Below, one piece after another: positions 42,408-52,021 of a DNA stretch of 54,407 bases (positions are counted from its first letter, which is position 1; every line of letters begins with the position of its first letter). The notes beneath the pieces were generated by a model that searched no databases, had not been told where the DNA came from, and saw only the letters and a list, made by a program, of their open reading frames with translations. Location: NCBI GenBank assembly GCA_029880325.1, contig JAOUOP010000054.1:1-54407 (forward strand), in the 5' to 3' direction. The translations under genes were made by a program, and so were the position numbers. Origin of the DNA: Myxococcales bacterium. Lineage in GTDB: Bacteria; Myxococcota_A; Polyangia; Polyangiales; JAFGIB01.

Positions 42408-43691
42408 TTGAAAACACTGACATTTCTCCCCATCGTCGGCTCGCTGCTGCTGTGCGCGGCCTGTGGCACCGAAGCGACCGCGAGCGGATCCTGCCGCGGC
42501 AGCAGCCGCTGCAGCGCCACGCCTGGCACTGGCGGCACCGGCACCGGGGGCGGCGGTGCGGCACCGGTTGGCGACCCCGCCTTCGACAACAGCAATGCCG
42601 CGCCCCTCGACCTGACCAATGCCGACGCCCAGACCACCACCATCAGCGACGACGGCAGCTGCTCGTCCACGGGCAAGAGCGCCGAGGCGGGCCTTGCCGC
42701 CGTCGACATCGTCTGGGTCGTCGACGGCTCGGGGTCGATGCTGGACGAGGCCGAACGCCTGCAGAACAACATGGATAGCTTCACCGCCTCCATCGCCAGC
42801 GCCGGCGTCGACACCCGCGTGGTGCTGGTGGGCCAAAACGACCTGGTGCCGGCCGGCTCGGCCCTCGCCCAGTCGGGCAACTACCTTTTCGTCGAAGCCG
42901 ACGTCGACTCCAACAATGCCTTCAGCAAGCTGATCGAGCACTTCCCCGACTACAGCGGCTTTTTGCGTCCCGACGCCCACGTGCACTTCATCGTCGTCAG
43001 CGATGACGAGAGCAACTACATGGGCCTGGGTTCCCCGCAGCAGCGGGCCGGCGCCTTCGAGACCGACATGGGCGGGCTGCTTAGCGCCGCGTTCACCATC
43101 CACGCCATCGCCTCGCCGGGCAATGTGGGCGACCTGCCCTGCATCCCCGATACCGTGCAGCCCGAGGTCGCCAGCTGTTGCCAGCAGTTTGTCCTGAGCC
43201 TCTTCCTGGTCTACCCGGCCGGCTGCGAAGCTTATATGTCGATGGTGACGCCCCTGACCTGCCCCTTCCTGGGCGGCGCCTTCGCCCCGGGCGTGACCTA
43301 TTACACGGCGGCCGATGCCACCGGCGGCGTCACCGCCTCGATTTGCACCCAGGACTGGACCGACATCTTCAGCTCCCTGAAAGACACGGTGGTGGCCTCG
43401 GCGCCCCTGCCCTGCAACTACGAGATCCCGCCCGCCCCCGACGGCATGGTCTTCGACCGCACGCTGGTCAACGTCAAGTACACGCCCCCGGAGACCGATC
43501 CGGACTCGGTCGCGGCCCTGGGCAACGTGGAGGACGCTTCGCAATGCGGCGACAGCGAGGCCTGGCACTACGACGACGGCGACAATCCCAGCGAAGTGCT
43601 GCTGTGCCCGGCGATTTGCGACCGGGTGGGCTCGGGCGCCGGCGGCAGCGTCGAGGTGCTCTTCGGCTGCGCCACGATCCCGCTGGAGTGA
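42408..43691 (+). CDS. vWA-domain lipoprotein
   Basis: A 427-residue exported protein. TTG 42408 is taken as start because GAGGA (42398-42402) lies five bases upstream and the product begins MKTLTFLPIVGSLLL with lipobox LCAAC (Cys19); the 105 codons upstream lack signal or homology. A Gly/Thr linker (GTGGTGTGGGGAAP) leads to a von Willebrand A-type domain with the MIDAS start DIVWVVDGSGSMLDEAERLQ, VVLVGQNDLVPAG and HFIVVSDDESNYMGL. The cysteines in LPCIP, CCQQF, GCEAYM, LTCPF, CTQDW and PLPCNY suggest several disulfides. vWA domains bind partners in a metal-dependent way; here the partner is unknown. It precedes, and may be co-transcribed with, the ABC exporter pair, 159 bases downstream. Confidence 0.83.
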   Translation: MKTLTFLPIVGSLLLCAACGTEATASGSCRGSSRCSATPGTGGTGTGGGGAAPVGDPAFDNSNAAPLDLTNADAQTTTISDDGSCSSTGKSAEAGLAAVDIVWVVDGSGSMLDEAERLQNNMDSFTASIASAGVDTRVVLVGQNDLVPAGSALAQSGNYLFVEADVDSNNAFSKLIEHFPDYSGFLRPDAHVHFIVVSDDESNYMGLGSPQQRAGAFETDMGGLLSAAFTIHAIASPGNVGDLPCIPDTVQPEVASCCQQFVLSLFLVYPAGCEAYMSMVTPLTCPFLGGAFAPGVTYYTAADATGGVTASICTQDWTDIFSSLKDTVVASAPLPCNYEIPPAPDGMVFDRTLVNVKYTPPETDPDSVAALGNVEDASQCGDSEAWHYDDGDNPSEVLLCPAICDRVGSGAGGSVEVLFGCATIPLE

Positions 43692-43850
43692 GCCCAGGCT
43701 CGCCTTCGCCCGCTCCCGGGCGGCCGCCCACCGACCCCCGGGCCACGGGACCGGCCCCTGCCGCGAACTATCCAGCCAATCACTCGGGCGCTGGCCTCCG
43801 CCGTTGACAGGCAGGGGCCCAGCGCCTAAGCCCAAATCGGGATAAATCAT

Positions 43851-45848
43851 GTGAGTGAGAAGCAGCTCGAATCCAACCCCGAAGCGGACCCACAGGTCGC
43901 GAGCGTGCCCATCGGCAAGGTGCTGCGTCTGGCCGTTCGCACATTGCCCTACCTGAAGTCCGCGCGCCGCGACATCCTGCGGCTGGCGCTGATCGTGGTG
44001 CCCCTGGCCATCGCCCTGGTGCCCCTGGGCATGATGGGCTACGACCTGCTCATCAACAAACTGCTGCAGGGCGAGGCGGTGACCGGCACCGAGGCCCGGC
44101 TACTGCGCCTGGACCCGGCCGTCTTCGTGGACGTCGAAAGGCTCAGCCTGGAGGCGCGGCAGACCCTGCGCGGCAAGCTGGTCACGATCTTCTTCGTGAT
44201 CTTCTTCGCCGGCACGCCCATCGCGCTGGGGCTGATTTTCTACGTCTTGCAGCTCTTGCAGCGCATCAATCAGTCGCTGCGCGTGCAGATGATGGAGCAG
44301 GTGCAGGCCATGAGCATGCGCCACCACTCGGGCACCCGTGTGGGCGACTCCATCTATCACGCCTACCAGGACAGCTCGATGGTCACCAACATGATGGCCA
44401 TGCTGGTGCGCCCGCTGGGCCCGCTTTTGCGTCTGGTCACCACCGTGGCCATCGTCACCCTGCTCGACGCGCGCCTGGCCGCAGGGCTGATCGGCATGTA
44501 CGTGGTGGCTTTCTTCGTGGCGCGCTACTTCGGCTGGCGCCTGCGCGGGGACTTCAAGCGCGCCCGCGAGCTCAACACCACGCTCACCGCGCGCATCCAG
44601 GAAACCCTCTCGGGGCTCAAGGTGGTCAAGGCTTTCGGCGCCGAGGGCTACGAGCAGCAGCGCTTCGAGGAAAGCTCCGAGGGGGCCTTCCGCGGCGCCT
44701 ACCAGGCGCGCAGCCGGCTGGCCCTCTTCGGCGTGATCACCTTCTGTATCGCCACCCTGCCGGCGATGGCGGCTTTCTGCTTCATGGCGGTGTGGGCCCA
44801 TGAGGAGCGCTCCATCGCCGCTTCGGTGGTGCTGGCCTTCGCCGGCTTTTCGGCCTGGAGCCTGGGTGCCTTCACCTACGCCAACGGGCGCATGGGCTCG
44901 GGTGTCAACGCCGTGCGCAGCCTGCTGGCCATGTGGGGCATGGTGCAGGACATGGCCGTGGGCATGGAGCGCGCCTTCTCCCAGGTCGACCTCAAACCCG
45001 AGGTGGAGGACAAGGAAGGCGCCGAGAGCTTCAAGACCCTGCAACAGGATATCAGCTTCGAGGCGGTGGACTTCGCCTACCAGCCCGAGCGCCCGGTGCT
45101 CCAGGGCGTGAACCTCACAGCCAAGGCCGGCCAGATCACGGCCCTGGTCGGTCCCACCGGTTCGGGCAAGAGCACGCTGGTCTCGCTGCTGCTGCGCCTC
45201 TTCGACCCCGACGGCGGGCGCGTGGCCATCGACGGCAAGGACATCCGCGGCTTCACCATCGACAGCTTGCGGGCCGGGGTGGCCATTGCGCTGCAGGAGA
45301 ACCTGCTCTTCGGCACCACGATCGGCGAGAACATCCGCTACGCGGTGCCCGAAGCCAGCGACGAGGCGGTACGCGCGGCGGCGCGGGTGGCCTGCGCCGA
45401 CGAGTACATCGTGGAGCAGCCCGAGGGCTATGACACGCCCCTGGGCGAGCGCGGCACCAAGCTCTCCACCGGCCAGCGCCAGCGCCTGTCCATCGCGCGC
45501 GCCATCATCAAGGACACGCCGGTGCTGGTGCTCGACGAGCCCACCGCCTCGCTCGACGCCGACACCGAGCTGCGGGTGCTCAGGAACCTGCACCAGTGGG
45601 GCGAAGGGCGGGCCATCTTCCTGATCACCCACCGCCTGTCGACCATCCGCCAGGCCGACCACATCGTCTACCTGCGCGAGGGCCAGGTGATCGAGCAGGG
45701 CTCCCACGATGGGTTGATGGCCAAGGAGGGAGGCGCCTACCGGCGTTTCGTCGAGCTGGAGCAGGGTAACCACGAGGCTGGCTCGGCACGGCTGGCGAGC
45801 GAGAGCCTGCCCACCCCGGCGGTTGGGCCCCAGGAGGCGGCGTCATGA
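43851..45848 (+). CDS. ABC exporter half-transporter (subunit 1)
   Basis: A 665-residue ABC transporter combining a six-helix transmembrane domain and a C-terminal ATPase. GTG 43851 starts it. Helices appear between about residue 40 and 330 (LALIVVPLAIALVPLGMMGY and FFVIFFAGTPIALGLIFYVL). The ATPase domain has Walker A GPTGSGKST (about 433), signature LSTGQRQRLS, Walker B VLVLDEPTAS with catalytic Glu, and an H-loop in LITHRLS. It overlaps the following gene by four bases (ATGA at 45845-45848), the typical arrangement for a heterodimeric exporter. Export of lipid or peptide cargo is possible; substrate is unknown. Confidence 0.93.
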   Translation: MSEKQLESNPEADPQVASVPIGKVLRLAVRTLPYLKSARRDILRLALIVVPLAIALVPLGMMGYDLLINKLLQGEAVTGTEARLLRLDPAVFVDVERLSLEARQTLRGKLVTIFFVIFFAGTPIALGLIFYVLQLLQRINQSLRVQMMEQVQAMSMRHHSGTRVGDSIYHAYQDSSMVTNMMAMLVRPLGPLLRLVTTVAIVTLLDARLAAGLIGMYVVAFFVARYFGWRLRGDFKRARELNTTLTARIQETLSGLKVVKAFGAEGYEQQRFEESSEGAFRGAYQARSRLALFGVITFCIATLPAMAAFCFMAVWAHEERSIAASVVLAFAGFSAWSLGAFTYANGRMGSGVNAVRSLLAMWGMVQDMAVGMERAFSQVDLKPEVEDKEGAESFKTLQQDISFEAVDFAYQPERPVLQGVNLTAKAGQITALVGPTGSGKSTLVSLLLRLFDPDGGRVAIDGKDIRGFTIDSLRAGVAIALQENLLFGTTIGENIRYAVPEASDEAVRAAARVACADEYIVEQPEGYDTPLGERGTKLSTGQRQRLSIARAIIKDTPVLVLDEPTASLDADTELRVLRNLHQWGEGRAIFLITHRLSTIRQADHIVYLREGQVIEQGSHDGLMAKEGGAYRRFVELEQGNHEAGSARLASESLPTPAVGPQEAAS

Positions 45849-47848
45849 GCGGCGCACAGGCCAAAGCCGTATCCGACGCGCGCAAGCGCTCCATGGGCGA
45901 CATCAGCAACCGCGAGGCCTTCGCGGTGCTGCTACGTGCCTTCGGCTATCTGAAGCCGGTCAAAAACGAGATGATCGTCAAGGGCTTTCTGGTTCTCTTG
46001 AGCCTGACGCCCTGGCTGCTTCTTCCCTGGCCCACCAAGATCGTCATCGACCACATCGTCGGCGGCCGCGCCATCGACGACGTGCCCAAGCCCTACCCCT
46101 TCTTCGTGCGGCCCTTCGTCGAGATGCTCGTGGGCATGTCGCCGGCGGGCATGGCCACGGTGATGTTCTTCCTCTTCACGGTGCTGATCGTGGTGCTCGG
46201 CGCCTGGAGCCTGACCTCGGCCGACCGCACCCAGGCCAACCTGGCCCAGGGCACCGACCTGGCGAGCCGCACCGAGAACGAAGCCAACGAGGCCGAGAGC
46301 TACGTGGGCGGCATCCTCGGCTACTTCGAGTACCGCTGGACCCTGCGCATCACCCACGCGCTCAACCACCGCTACCGCGCCGACCTCTTCGAGCGCATCC
46401 AGCGCATGCCCATGACCAGCATCGACGATCAGCGCATCGGCGACGCGGTCTACCGGGTGATGTACGACACGCCCTCGATCACGCGCATCTGTTATCGCCT
46501 GGCGTTGACGCCGATCCTGGCGCCCATCCACGTGGCCCTGGCCGTGGCCGCCCTGGCCTTCGCCTACGGCGACGTCAACGTGGTGATCTACACGGCCCTG
46601 GGCATCCTGCCGGCGGTGCTGGTCATCACGCTGCCCTTCTCGGGCATCATCCGCCGCACCTCCGGCGAGGCCCGCGACACCGGCGCCCACACCACCACCA
46701 CCATCGAGGAGAGCATCAACAACATCCTCGCGGTGCAGAGCCTGGGCGCCCAGGCGCGCGAAAAGGAGCGCTTCGACAGGGACAGCTGGGCCTCTTACGG
46801 CGGCTTCCGCAAGCTGGCGGTGGCCTGGATCGGCATGCTCGCCATCGCCGTCGTCGCCGTCTCGGTGATCGGCACCATCGTCTTCTACGAGCTCACCGAC
46901 CGCATCTTCGCCGAAACCCTCACGGTGGGCGACCTGACGGTGGTCTACGCCTATTACTTCCAGATCGCGATTTCCTCGGCCCGCTTCGGGCGGCTGTGGA
47001 TCGATCTGCAAGCACGGGCGGTGGGCATGGCGCGCGTCTTCGACCTGATGGACGCGCCCTCGGACCTGCAGCCCGACAACCCGGCGCCGCTGCCCGATGT
47101 GCGCGAGGGCTACGTCTTCGAGGACGTGGGCTTTCACTATCCGGATGGCACCAAGGCCCTCTCGGGCGCCAGCCTCGAGGCCAAGCGCGGCACCCTGGTG
47201 GCGCTGGCGGGGCCGGCCGGTGCGGGCAAGACCACCCTGGCCTACATGTTCCCGCGCTTTTTGTGGCCCAGCGAGGGGCGCATCCTGATCGACGGCGTGG
47301 ACCTGACCACGGTGGACCGGGAGGCCCTGCGCCAGAACACCGCCTTTGTCTTCCAGGAGCCGGTGCTCTTCGACGCCACCGTCGCCGACAACATCCGCGT
47401 CGGCAAGCCCGACGCCACCCTGGAGCAGATGCGCGAGGCGGCGCGGGTGGCCGGCGCCCTCGAGTTCATCGAGCACCTGCCCCAGGGCTTCGACACCCCC
47501 CTGGGCCGCAACGGCGGCCGGCTGTCGGTGGGCCAGAAGCAGCGCCTCTCCATCGCCCGCGCCCTGGTGCGCAACGCGCCGGTGCTGGTGCTCGACGAGC
47601 CCACCGCGGCGCTCGATCCCGAGACCGAGCTGCGTCTGGTCTCGGCCCTGCGCGAGGCCAGCCGCGACAAGCTGGTGGTCGTCATCGCCCACCGCCTCTC
47701 CACCATCCGCCACGCCGACCAGATCCTGTTCCTGCAAGAGGGCAAGATCGCCGAGCGCGGCACCCACGACGAGCTGATGACGATCTCCGGTGGCGCCTAC
47801 CGCCGCTTCGTCGAGCTGCAGCGCGGCGTGCCGGACGCCGCCGAGTAA
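45845..47848 (+). CDS. ABC exporter half-transporter (subunit 2)
   Basis: A 667-residue partner with the same transmembrane-ATPase architecture. Membrane segments include LVLLSLTPWLLLPWPTKIVI and a later pair (IAVVAVSVIGTIVFYELTDR). The ATPase has Walker A GPAGAGKTT, signature LSVGQKQRLS, Walker B VLVLDEPTAA and H-loop VIAHRLST; both this and the partner site look competent, unlike many heterodimers in which one site is degenerate. Translational coupling to subunit 1 supports a heterodimer. Its stop (47846-47848) is five bases from the stop of the convergent gene at 47854. Confidence 0.93.
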   Translation: MSGAQAKAVSDARKRSMGDISNREAFAVLLRAFGYLKPVKNEMIVKGFLVLLSLTPWLLLPWPTKIVIDHIVGGRAIDDVPKPYPFFVRPFVEMLVGMSPAGMATVMFFLFTVLIVVLGAWSLTSADRTQANLAQGTDLASRTENEANEAESYVGGILGYFEYRWTLRITHALNHRYRADLFERIQRMPMTSIDDQRIGDAVYRVMYDTPSITRICYRLALTPILAPIHVALAVAALAFAYGDVNVVIYTALGILPAVLVITLPFSGIIRRTSGEARDTGAHTTTTIEESINNILAVQSLGAQAREKERFDRDSWASYGGFRKLAVAWIGMLAIAVVAVSVIGTIVFYELTDRIFAETLTVGDLTVVYAYYFQIAISSARFGRLWIDLQARAVGMARVFDLMDAPSDLQPDNPAPLPDVREGYVFEDVGFHYPDGTKALSGASLEAKRGTLVALAGPAGAGKTTLAYMFPRFLWPSEGRILIDGVDLTTVDREALRQNTAFVFQEPVLFDATVADNIRVGKPDATLEQMREAARVAGALEFIEHLPQGFDTPLGRNGGRLSVGQKQRLSIARALVRNAPVLVLDEPTAALDPETELRLVSALREASRDKLVVVIAHRLSTIRHADQILFLQEGKIAERGTHDELMTISGGAYRRFVELQRGVPDAAE

Positions 47849-47853
47849 CGGGG

Positions 47854-50772
47854 CTACTTCTGGGCCTCGACCCTGGCCTGGGCGTCCGCCTTCGCCGCGA
47901 CCCGCTTGGCCTTGCGCTCGATGGACTTCAGCGCTCGCTTGGCGGCGTTGCGGGTGTGGTGGTTGTAGTGGTTTTCGACGATGTCCTCGAGGTAGGGGCG
48001 ACCGTGCTCGCTCGCCAGACGGTCGAGGATCTTGATGGCGTCGTAGGTCAGCAGCTCATCACCACCCAGTCGCGTGACCGCCTTGACCGCGTTTTTCTCG
48101 TTTTCCAGGCGCGCAAGCGTGTCCATCAGGGCCTGCCGAATGCGCACGTCCAGCTCACGCTGGCGCAGGAGTGGACGCAGGATCTGGGCGTCGGGCCGGC
48201 GCCCGATGCGCCCCAGGGCCTTGACGGCGGCGGCCACCACCAGCGGCTGCGGATGCTCGAGATAGGCGCGCACCGGCTCGGCCAGTTCGCGGGCGCGCTT
48301 GTCCATGTCGGCCACGTTTTCGAGCAATAGCCGCAGCGTCTCGGGCGAGGCCGACTCCTGCCCGCCCCGCGCGAGCATCGACGCAAAACTCTTGAGCCAG
48401 CGGGCGCGGCCCTTGCGCCAGGGTGAAATCAGGCGCAGCCAGGGCTCCCACTGGGCGGGCGTGAGTTCGGGAAGTTCCCTGCCCACGCGCCGAGCGATGT
48501 AGCGCGCCAGCACCCGCGGCTGGGCGCGGCGGGAAAGGGCCGCGGCGATGGGACTGGCCTCGGCGATCGAGAGGGGCTTGAGCATCTCGAGCAGCAGCGC
48601 GCTGAAGCGCTCGCGGTCATGGGCGAAAAGGTGGTGGATGATCGCCAGCCGCAGCGCGCGGTCTTCACCGCGGCGAAACAGCCGCTCGGCCGCTGCGAGC
48701 ACGGCCCGATCGGGCCCGAGCGCCGCGGTCTGCAAGAGAAATTCCGCGCGCTCGTCGAGGCTGCGAGCCTCGAGGCGATCGAGCTGACGGGCCACTTCCC
48801 CTCTCAGCTCCGGCTCGCGCTCGAGTTCGTCGGCCGCCAGCGCCGGGCTGCGCCGCACCAGGGCCGACTGCAGCTCGATGTCGATGGGCGAGTGGGACTG
48901 GTAGCGGTCGCGGCGCTCGCGCGGGTCGCGCCCCAGATCGTAGCGGCGCAGCACGCCGGTCTTGGGCACGTAGACGATCTTCTGGTGGCCCTGCACCAGC
49001 GCGTGCTGCTTGCCGTCGCCGCTCTGCAGGTAATAGCTGCGATCCCACTGGGAGTTGGGATCATGCAACAGCGGCACAAGGCTCTGACCGCGATGTTCGG
49101 GCAGGGGCTCGGCTTCGAGCAAGTCCAGCAGCGTCGGAACGATATCGATGTTGCCGACCAGCCGATCGATGCGGCCGCCGCCCTTGCCGGGCACCGAAAT
49201 GACCAGCGGCACCTTCATCTCCGAGTCAAAGGTCGAAGTGCCGTGGGCGATCAGGCGATGGTCGCCCAGGGACTCGCCATGATCGGCGGCGAAGACGACC
49301 ACGGTGCGCTCGGCCAGCTGCAGCTCGTCGAGCAGGGCGATGAGCTTCTTCATCTCGGCGTCGAGCCACTTGAGCGCCATGCGATAGCGCTCCCGGGGCG
49401 AGCCATCTTCTTTGCCCATCAAGCGCCCGGCGTAGAAGGGGCCATGCATGTTGTAGAAGTGGATCCAGGCGAAGAAGGGCTGCTCGCGCAGCGAGCGCAA
49501 GAGATGCTCGACGCGCCCGCCCATGGCGTCCTGGTTGTCTTTTTCGTAGACCTCGGTGAGCGCGAAGCCTTCGAGCAGGCGCTGGGCCTCGCGCTCGAAG
49601 GGCATCAGGAAGTACTGGGGCACGACCGCCACCGGCATCTTGCCGAGCGAGGCCATCAGGCGCGGCAGCGGCAGTCCGGCGCGCGAGGTATCGGCGGAGG
49701 GCTCGGCCGAGGTAAACATGGGCGGCATCGAGCGTTTGGTGCGGCTGGACTGGGCGTAGGCGCGGCTGAAATGGAAGTTTTCGCCGATCCAGCGATCGAG
49801 AAAGGGGGTGTCGCCGTTCCGGGCGAAGTCGCGTTTACCGCTGCGGCTCGGTGGCAGCGCGTCGCTGCGCAGGGTGTCGACCACCACCAGCACCACGTTG
49901 TAGTCCGCGCCACCGGCCAGCCAGCGCTGGGAGCTGCGGCTTGCGGCCCTGCCGTGGGCGGGCGCCTTTCGCAGCAGCTCGCGCTTGAGCAGCGAGCCGG
50001 GGGGGCGTGTCGAAAACTGGGCGACCAGGTGGTCGGCCAGGGGCGAGGCCAGGGCGACTTCGGAGCGGGCCCCGGGCCCCATGGCCAGCCACGGACCGAC
50101 GGCGGCGCCGAGGCAAGCCAGGGTGGCCGCGGCGCTCAGGGCGGGCCGGCGGCTGGGGCCCAGCAGGCTGCAGGCGCGGGCGGCAAGGAGCAGCGCAAAG
50201 CAGGCGGCCAGCAGGTGCAGGCCAAGGTGGATGTCAGGGTAGAGGCCGGGCAGGGCCGCGGCATCGACGATCGAGGCGGCGAGCGACAGCAGCGCCCACA
50301 GCCACCACAGCCGCCGGCTTTGCCAGCTGCGGTGGAGCAGCCAGGCTACGGCAGTGCCCAGCAGGGCACCCAGCGCGGGCGACCCCCAGCGCAGCCAGGG
50401 CGCCCACCACTGATTCTTCACCCAGTCGCCGGCAGTGGCCGAAGCGCCGAGCCAAAAGAACAGCGCACCGAGCGCCAGGGCACCGCCGACCAGGGCGGGC
50501 CTGAAGCCAGGCGCGCGCTGCTGGCCCAGCAGCACAAGCCCGAGGCCCACGCCCAGGACCAGCGCGACCAGCGCGTGGGCCGACCACAGGGTGACAGCAC
50601 CGGCCAGTCCCAGCGGTTCAGCGCCCTCGTCGAGTACGAACGCGGCGGCGCGATCGACCAGGAAGAGCCAGCTGCAGGCCAGGAGACAGGCCGCAGGGCC
50701 CCAGGCCAGCGCGCTGGCCGCCTCGCGCGCGTAGGGCGCGAGCTTGTCGCGTACCGTGGAAACGACGGGCAC
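47854..50772 (-). CDS. Membrane-anchored sulfatase-superfamily protein with HEAT-like C-terminus
   Basis: A 972-residue protein starting at GTG 50772. The first 240 residues have about seven transmembrane helices (for example AWGPAACLLACSWLFLVDRA, WLWALLSLAASIVDAAALPG and HLGLHLLAACFALLLAARA). The catalytic domain starts with NVVLVVVDTLRSDALPP (about 290, metal Asp), then SRTKRSMPPMFTS, where a Ser/Thr sits in the nucleophile region but the C/S-x-P-x-R sulfatase signature is not intact. TVVVFAADHGESLGDH (about 499) supplies the second metal site. This suits phospho- or lipid-modifying relatives (LtaS/EptA-like) better than classical sulfatases. Residues about 740-950 form helical HEAT-like repeats (AAVKALGRIGRRPDAQILRP). 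The start lacks a strong ribosome-binding site. It converges with the ABC genes. Confidence 0.88.
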   Translation of the reverse strand: MPVVSTVRDKLAPYAREAASALAWGPAACLLACSWLFLVDRAAAFVLDEGAEPLGLAGAVTLWSAHALVALVLGVGLGLVLLGQQRAPGFRPALVGGALALGALFFWLGASATAGDWVKNQWWAPWLRWGSPALGALLGTAVAWLLHRSWQSRRLWWLWALLSLAASIVDAAALPGLYPDIHLGLHLLAACFALLLAARACSLLGPSRRPALSAAATLACLGAAVGPWLAMGPGARSEVALASPLADHLVAQFSTRPPGSLLKRELLRKAPAHGRAASRSSQRWLAGGADYNVVLVVVDTLRSDALPPSRSGKRDFARNGDTPFLDRWIGENFHFSRAYAQSSRTKRSMPPMFTSAEPSADTSRAGLPLPRLMASLGKMPVAVVPQYFLMPFEREAQRLLEGFALTEVYEKDNQDAMGGRVEHLLRSLREQPFFAWIHFYNMHGPFYAGRLMGKEDGSPRERYRMALKWLDAEMKKLIALLDELQLAERTVVVFAADHGESLGDHRLIAHGTSTFDSEMKVPLVISVPGKGGGRIDRLVGNIDIVPTLLDLLEAEPLPEHRGQSLVPLLHDPNSQWDRSYYLQSGDGKQHALVQGHQKIVYVPKTGVLRRYDLGRDPRERRDRYQSHSPIDIELQSALVRRSPALAADELEREPELRGEVARQLDRLEARSLDERAEFLLQTAALGPDRAVLAAAERLFRRGEDRALRLAIIHHLFAHDRERFSALLLEMLKPLSIAEASPIAAALSRRAQPRVLARYIARRVGRELPELTPAQWEPWLRLISPWRKGRARWLKSFASMLARGGQESASPETLRLLLENVADMDKRARELAEPVRAYLEHPQPLVVAAAVKALGRIGRRPDAQILRPLLRQRELDVRIRQALMDTLARLENEKNAVKAVTRLGGDELLTYDAIKILDRLASEHGRPYLEDIVENHYNHHTRNAAKRALKSIERKAKRVAAKADAQARVEAQK

Positions 50773-50869
50773 CCCGGGAAAGAGTGCCGCGATGTTTCGT
50801 GCAGCCGCGGGCGCTTGTCAATCGCGGGAGGCGGGACGCGGGCAGGCCGGAGGGACGGGGGCGAGCGGC

Positions 50870-51574
50870 TCAAGCCTTGAGCAGCAGCGCGTAGCCCGTG
50901 GCCAGGATCAGCTGAACGAGTGCGTAGGGCAGCGCCGCTTTGACGAAGGCGGCGAACGACAGGGGCAGCTTTTGGCGCTGCACGCTGATGACGGCGAAGA
51001 CCGAGCTGATCACCGATTTCTTGGCGTGGAGTTTTTCATCCAACATCTCGGGGATCCTGGCGATGGCGGCCAGGTAGCGCTCGAAGACGCGGTCGTCTTC
51101 GAGGTGGGCCAGGTAGAGACGGCCGCCGGCCTCGACGCAGGCCACGGCATGGTCGACTAGATGTGCTCGGCGGGAGTGCTGAGCCGAAGATCGGGGTCGA
51201 TACGATGCCAGATGCAAGGACGGCCTGCGCCGGAATACTCCGTGTATTTCAAGGGGACCGGACGCCGCAGCTGGCGCCGTAGCGGTCCCGAGAGCGGATC
51301 ATGACTTCCGCCGAGCACATCTAGGGTGGCGTCGCCGCTGAGGTGGTCGGTGACCGTGAGCACGCGATCGCAGCGGCCGTGGGGGCCGAGCGCGGAGCTG
51401 GCGCCACCGGCGGGACGCGGGAGCAGCAAAAGCGGGTAGTCGGGCGCGACCTCGAGGGCTTCGACCAGGCTGCCCAGGCCCACGCCGCCGTCGGGCTCGG
51501 CGAGATGGCGCGGGCTGATCACCAGCTGGGCCGCTCGGCTGCGACGCGGTGCAGCAGCTCGGCGGCGGAAGCGA
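50870..51574 (-). pseudogene. Frameshifted universal-stress-protein-like gene
   Basis: Three minus-strand frames join into one recognisable protein. ASAAELLHRVAAERPSW (from 51574) ends at a stop, but the next frame continues with VISPRHLAEPDGGVGLGSLV, then ARVLTVTD-like RCDRVLTVTDHLSGDATLD and ends at TPAEHI. A third frame continues with LVDHAVACVEAGGRLYLAHL, then EDDRVFERYLAAIARIPEML, and a C-terminal membrane helix PYALVQLILATGYALLL. Each junction (near 51525 and 51160) needs a one-base change. The pattern and the ADP-binding-type C-terminus of the domain fit a UspA-like protein common in myxobacteria; its N-terminal 50 residues would overlap the deaminase gene. It is either a pseudogene or affected by sequencing errors. 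Confidence 0.55.
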
Positions 51575-52021
51575 TCAGGGCTCTTTGTACAGGTAGGGCG
51601 CGAGCTGGGGCCGGGCTTGCTCGGTCAGGAAGTCGGTCACCACCACCATGCCCGCCTCGCGCAACATCTGAATGCCGCGGCCCTGATTGCGCGGATGGGG
51701 ATCGATCATGGCCACGTAGGCCATGCCGACCTGGCGCGCGATCATGGCCTTGGCGCAGGAGGGCGTGCGCTGGTGAAAGGAGCAGGGCTCGAGGGTCACA
51801 AAGCAGATCACATCCGACAGCGGCCCCTCGACCTGGGCCAGGGCCATGGGCTCGGCGTGGGCTTCGAAGGGCGGCTGGGTGTGGCCGCGGGCGATGATGG
51901 CCCCGTCGCGCACCAGCACGCAGCCCACCGGCGGGTTGGGCAGGCAAGCGGGCAGCGCCTTCTGACCCTCGGCGATCGCCTCGCGCATGAACGCCTCAAG
52001 CTGGGACTGGGTGAGCTGCAT
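51575..52021 (-). CDS. RibD-type pyrimidine deaminase (stand-alone deaminase domain)
   Basis: A 148-residue protein of the CDA superfamily that resembles only the N-terminal deaminase half of RibD, which deaminates the riboflavin pathway intermediate 2,5-diamino-6-ribosylamino-pyrimidinone phosphate. PNPPVGCVLVRDGAIIARGH, FEAHAEPMAL (HAE zinc ligand and Glu) and VTLEPCSFHQRTPSCAKAMI (PC...C zinc cysteines) are typical. IDPHPRNQGRGIQMLREAG matches the RibD-specific loop. The reductase half is absent, so it works alone or with a separate reductase elsewhere. ATG 52021 is preferred to TTG 52042. Its stop is directly followed by the frameshifted stress-protein frame. Divergent from the FliQ-like gene with a 90-base gap. 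Confidence 0.88.
   Translation of the reverse strand: MQLTQSQLEAFMREAIAEGQKALPACLPNPPVGCVLVRDGAIIARGHTQPPFEAHAEPMALAQVEGPLSDVICFVTLEPCSFHQRTPSCAKAMIARQVGMAYVAMIDPHPRNQGRGIQMLREAGMVVVTDFLTEQARPQLAPYLYKEP

Noticed and set aside
41631..43850. A 739-codon minus-strand frame that runs opposite the vWA lipoprotein
   Set aside because: Only its last 195 codons (from 42218) end in a sensible protein; the rest is the shadow of the plus-strand gene with a clear lipobox and ribosome-binding site.
44100..47767. Two long minus-strand frames opposite the ABC exporter genes
   Set aside because: Shadows rich in His/Gly/Ala, with no motif.
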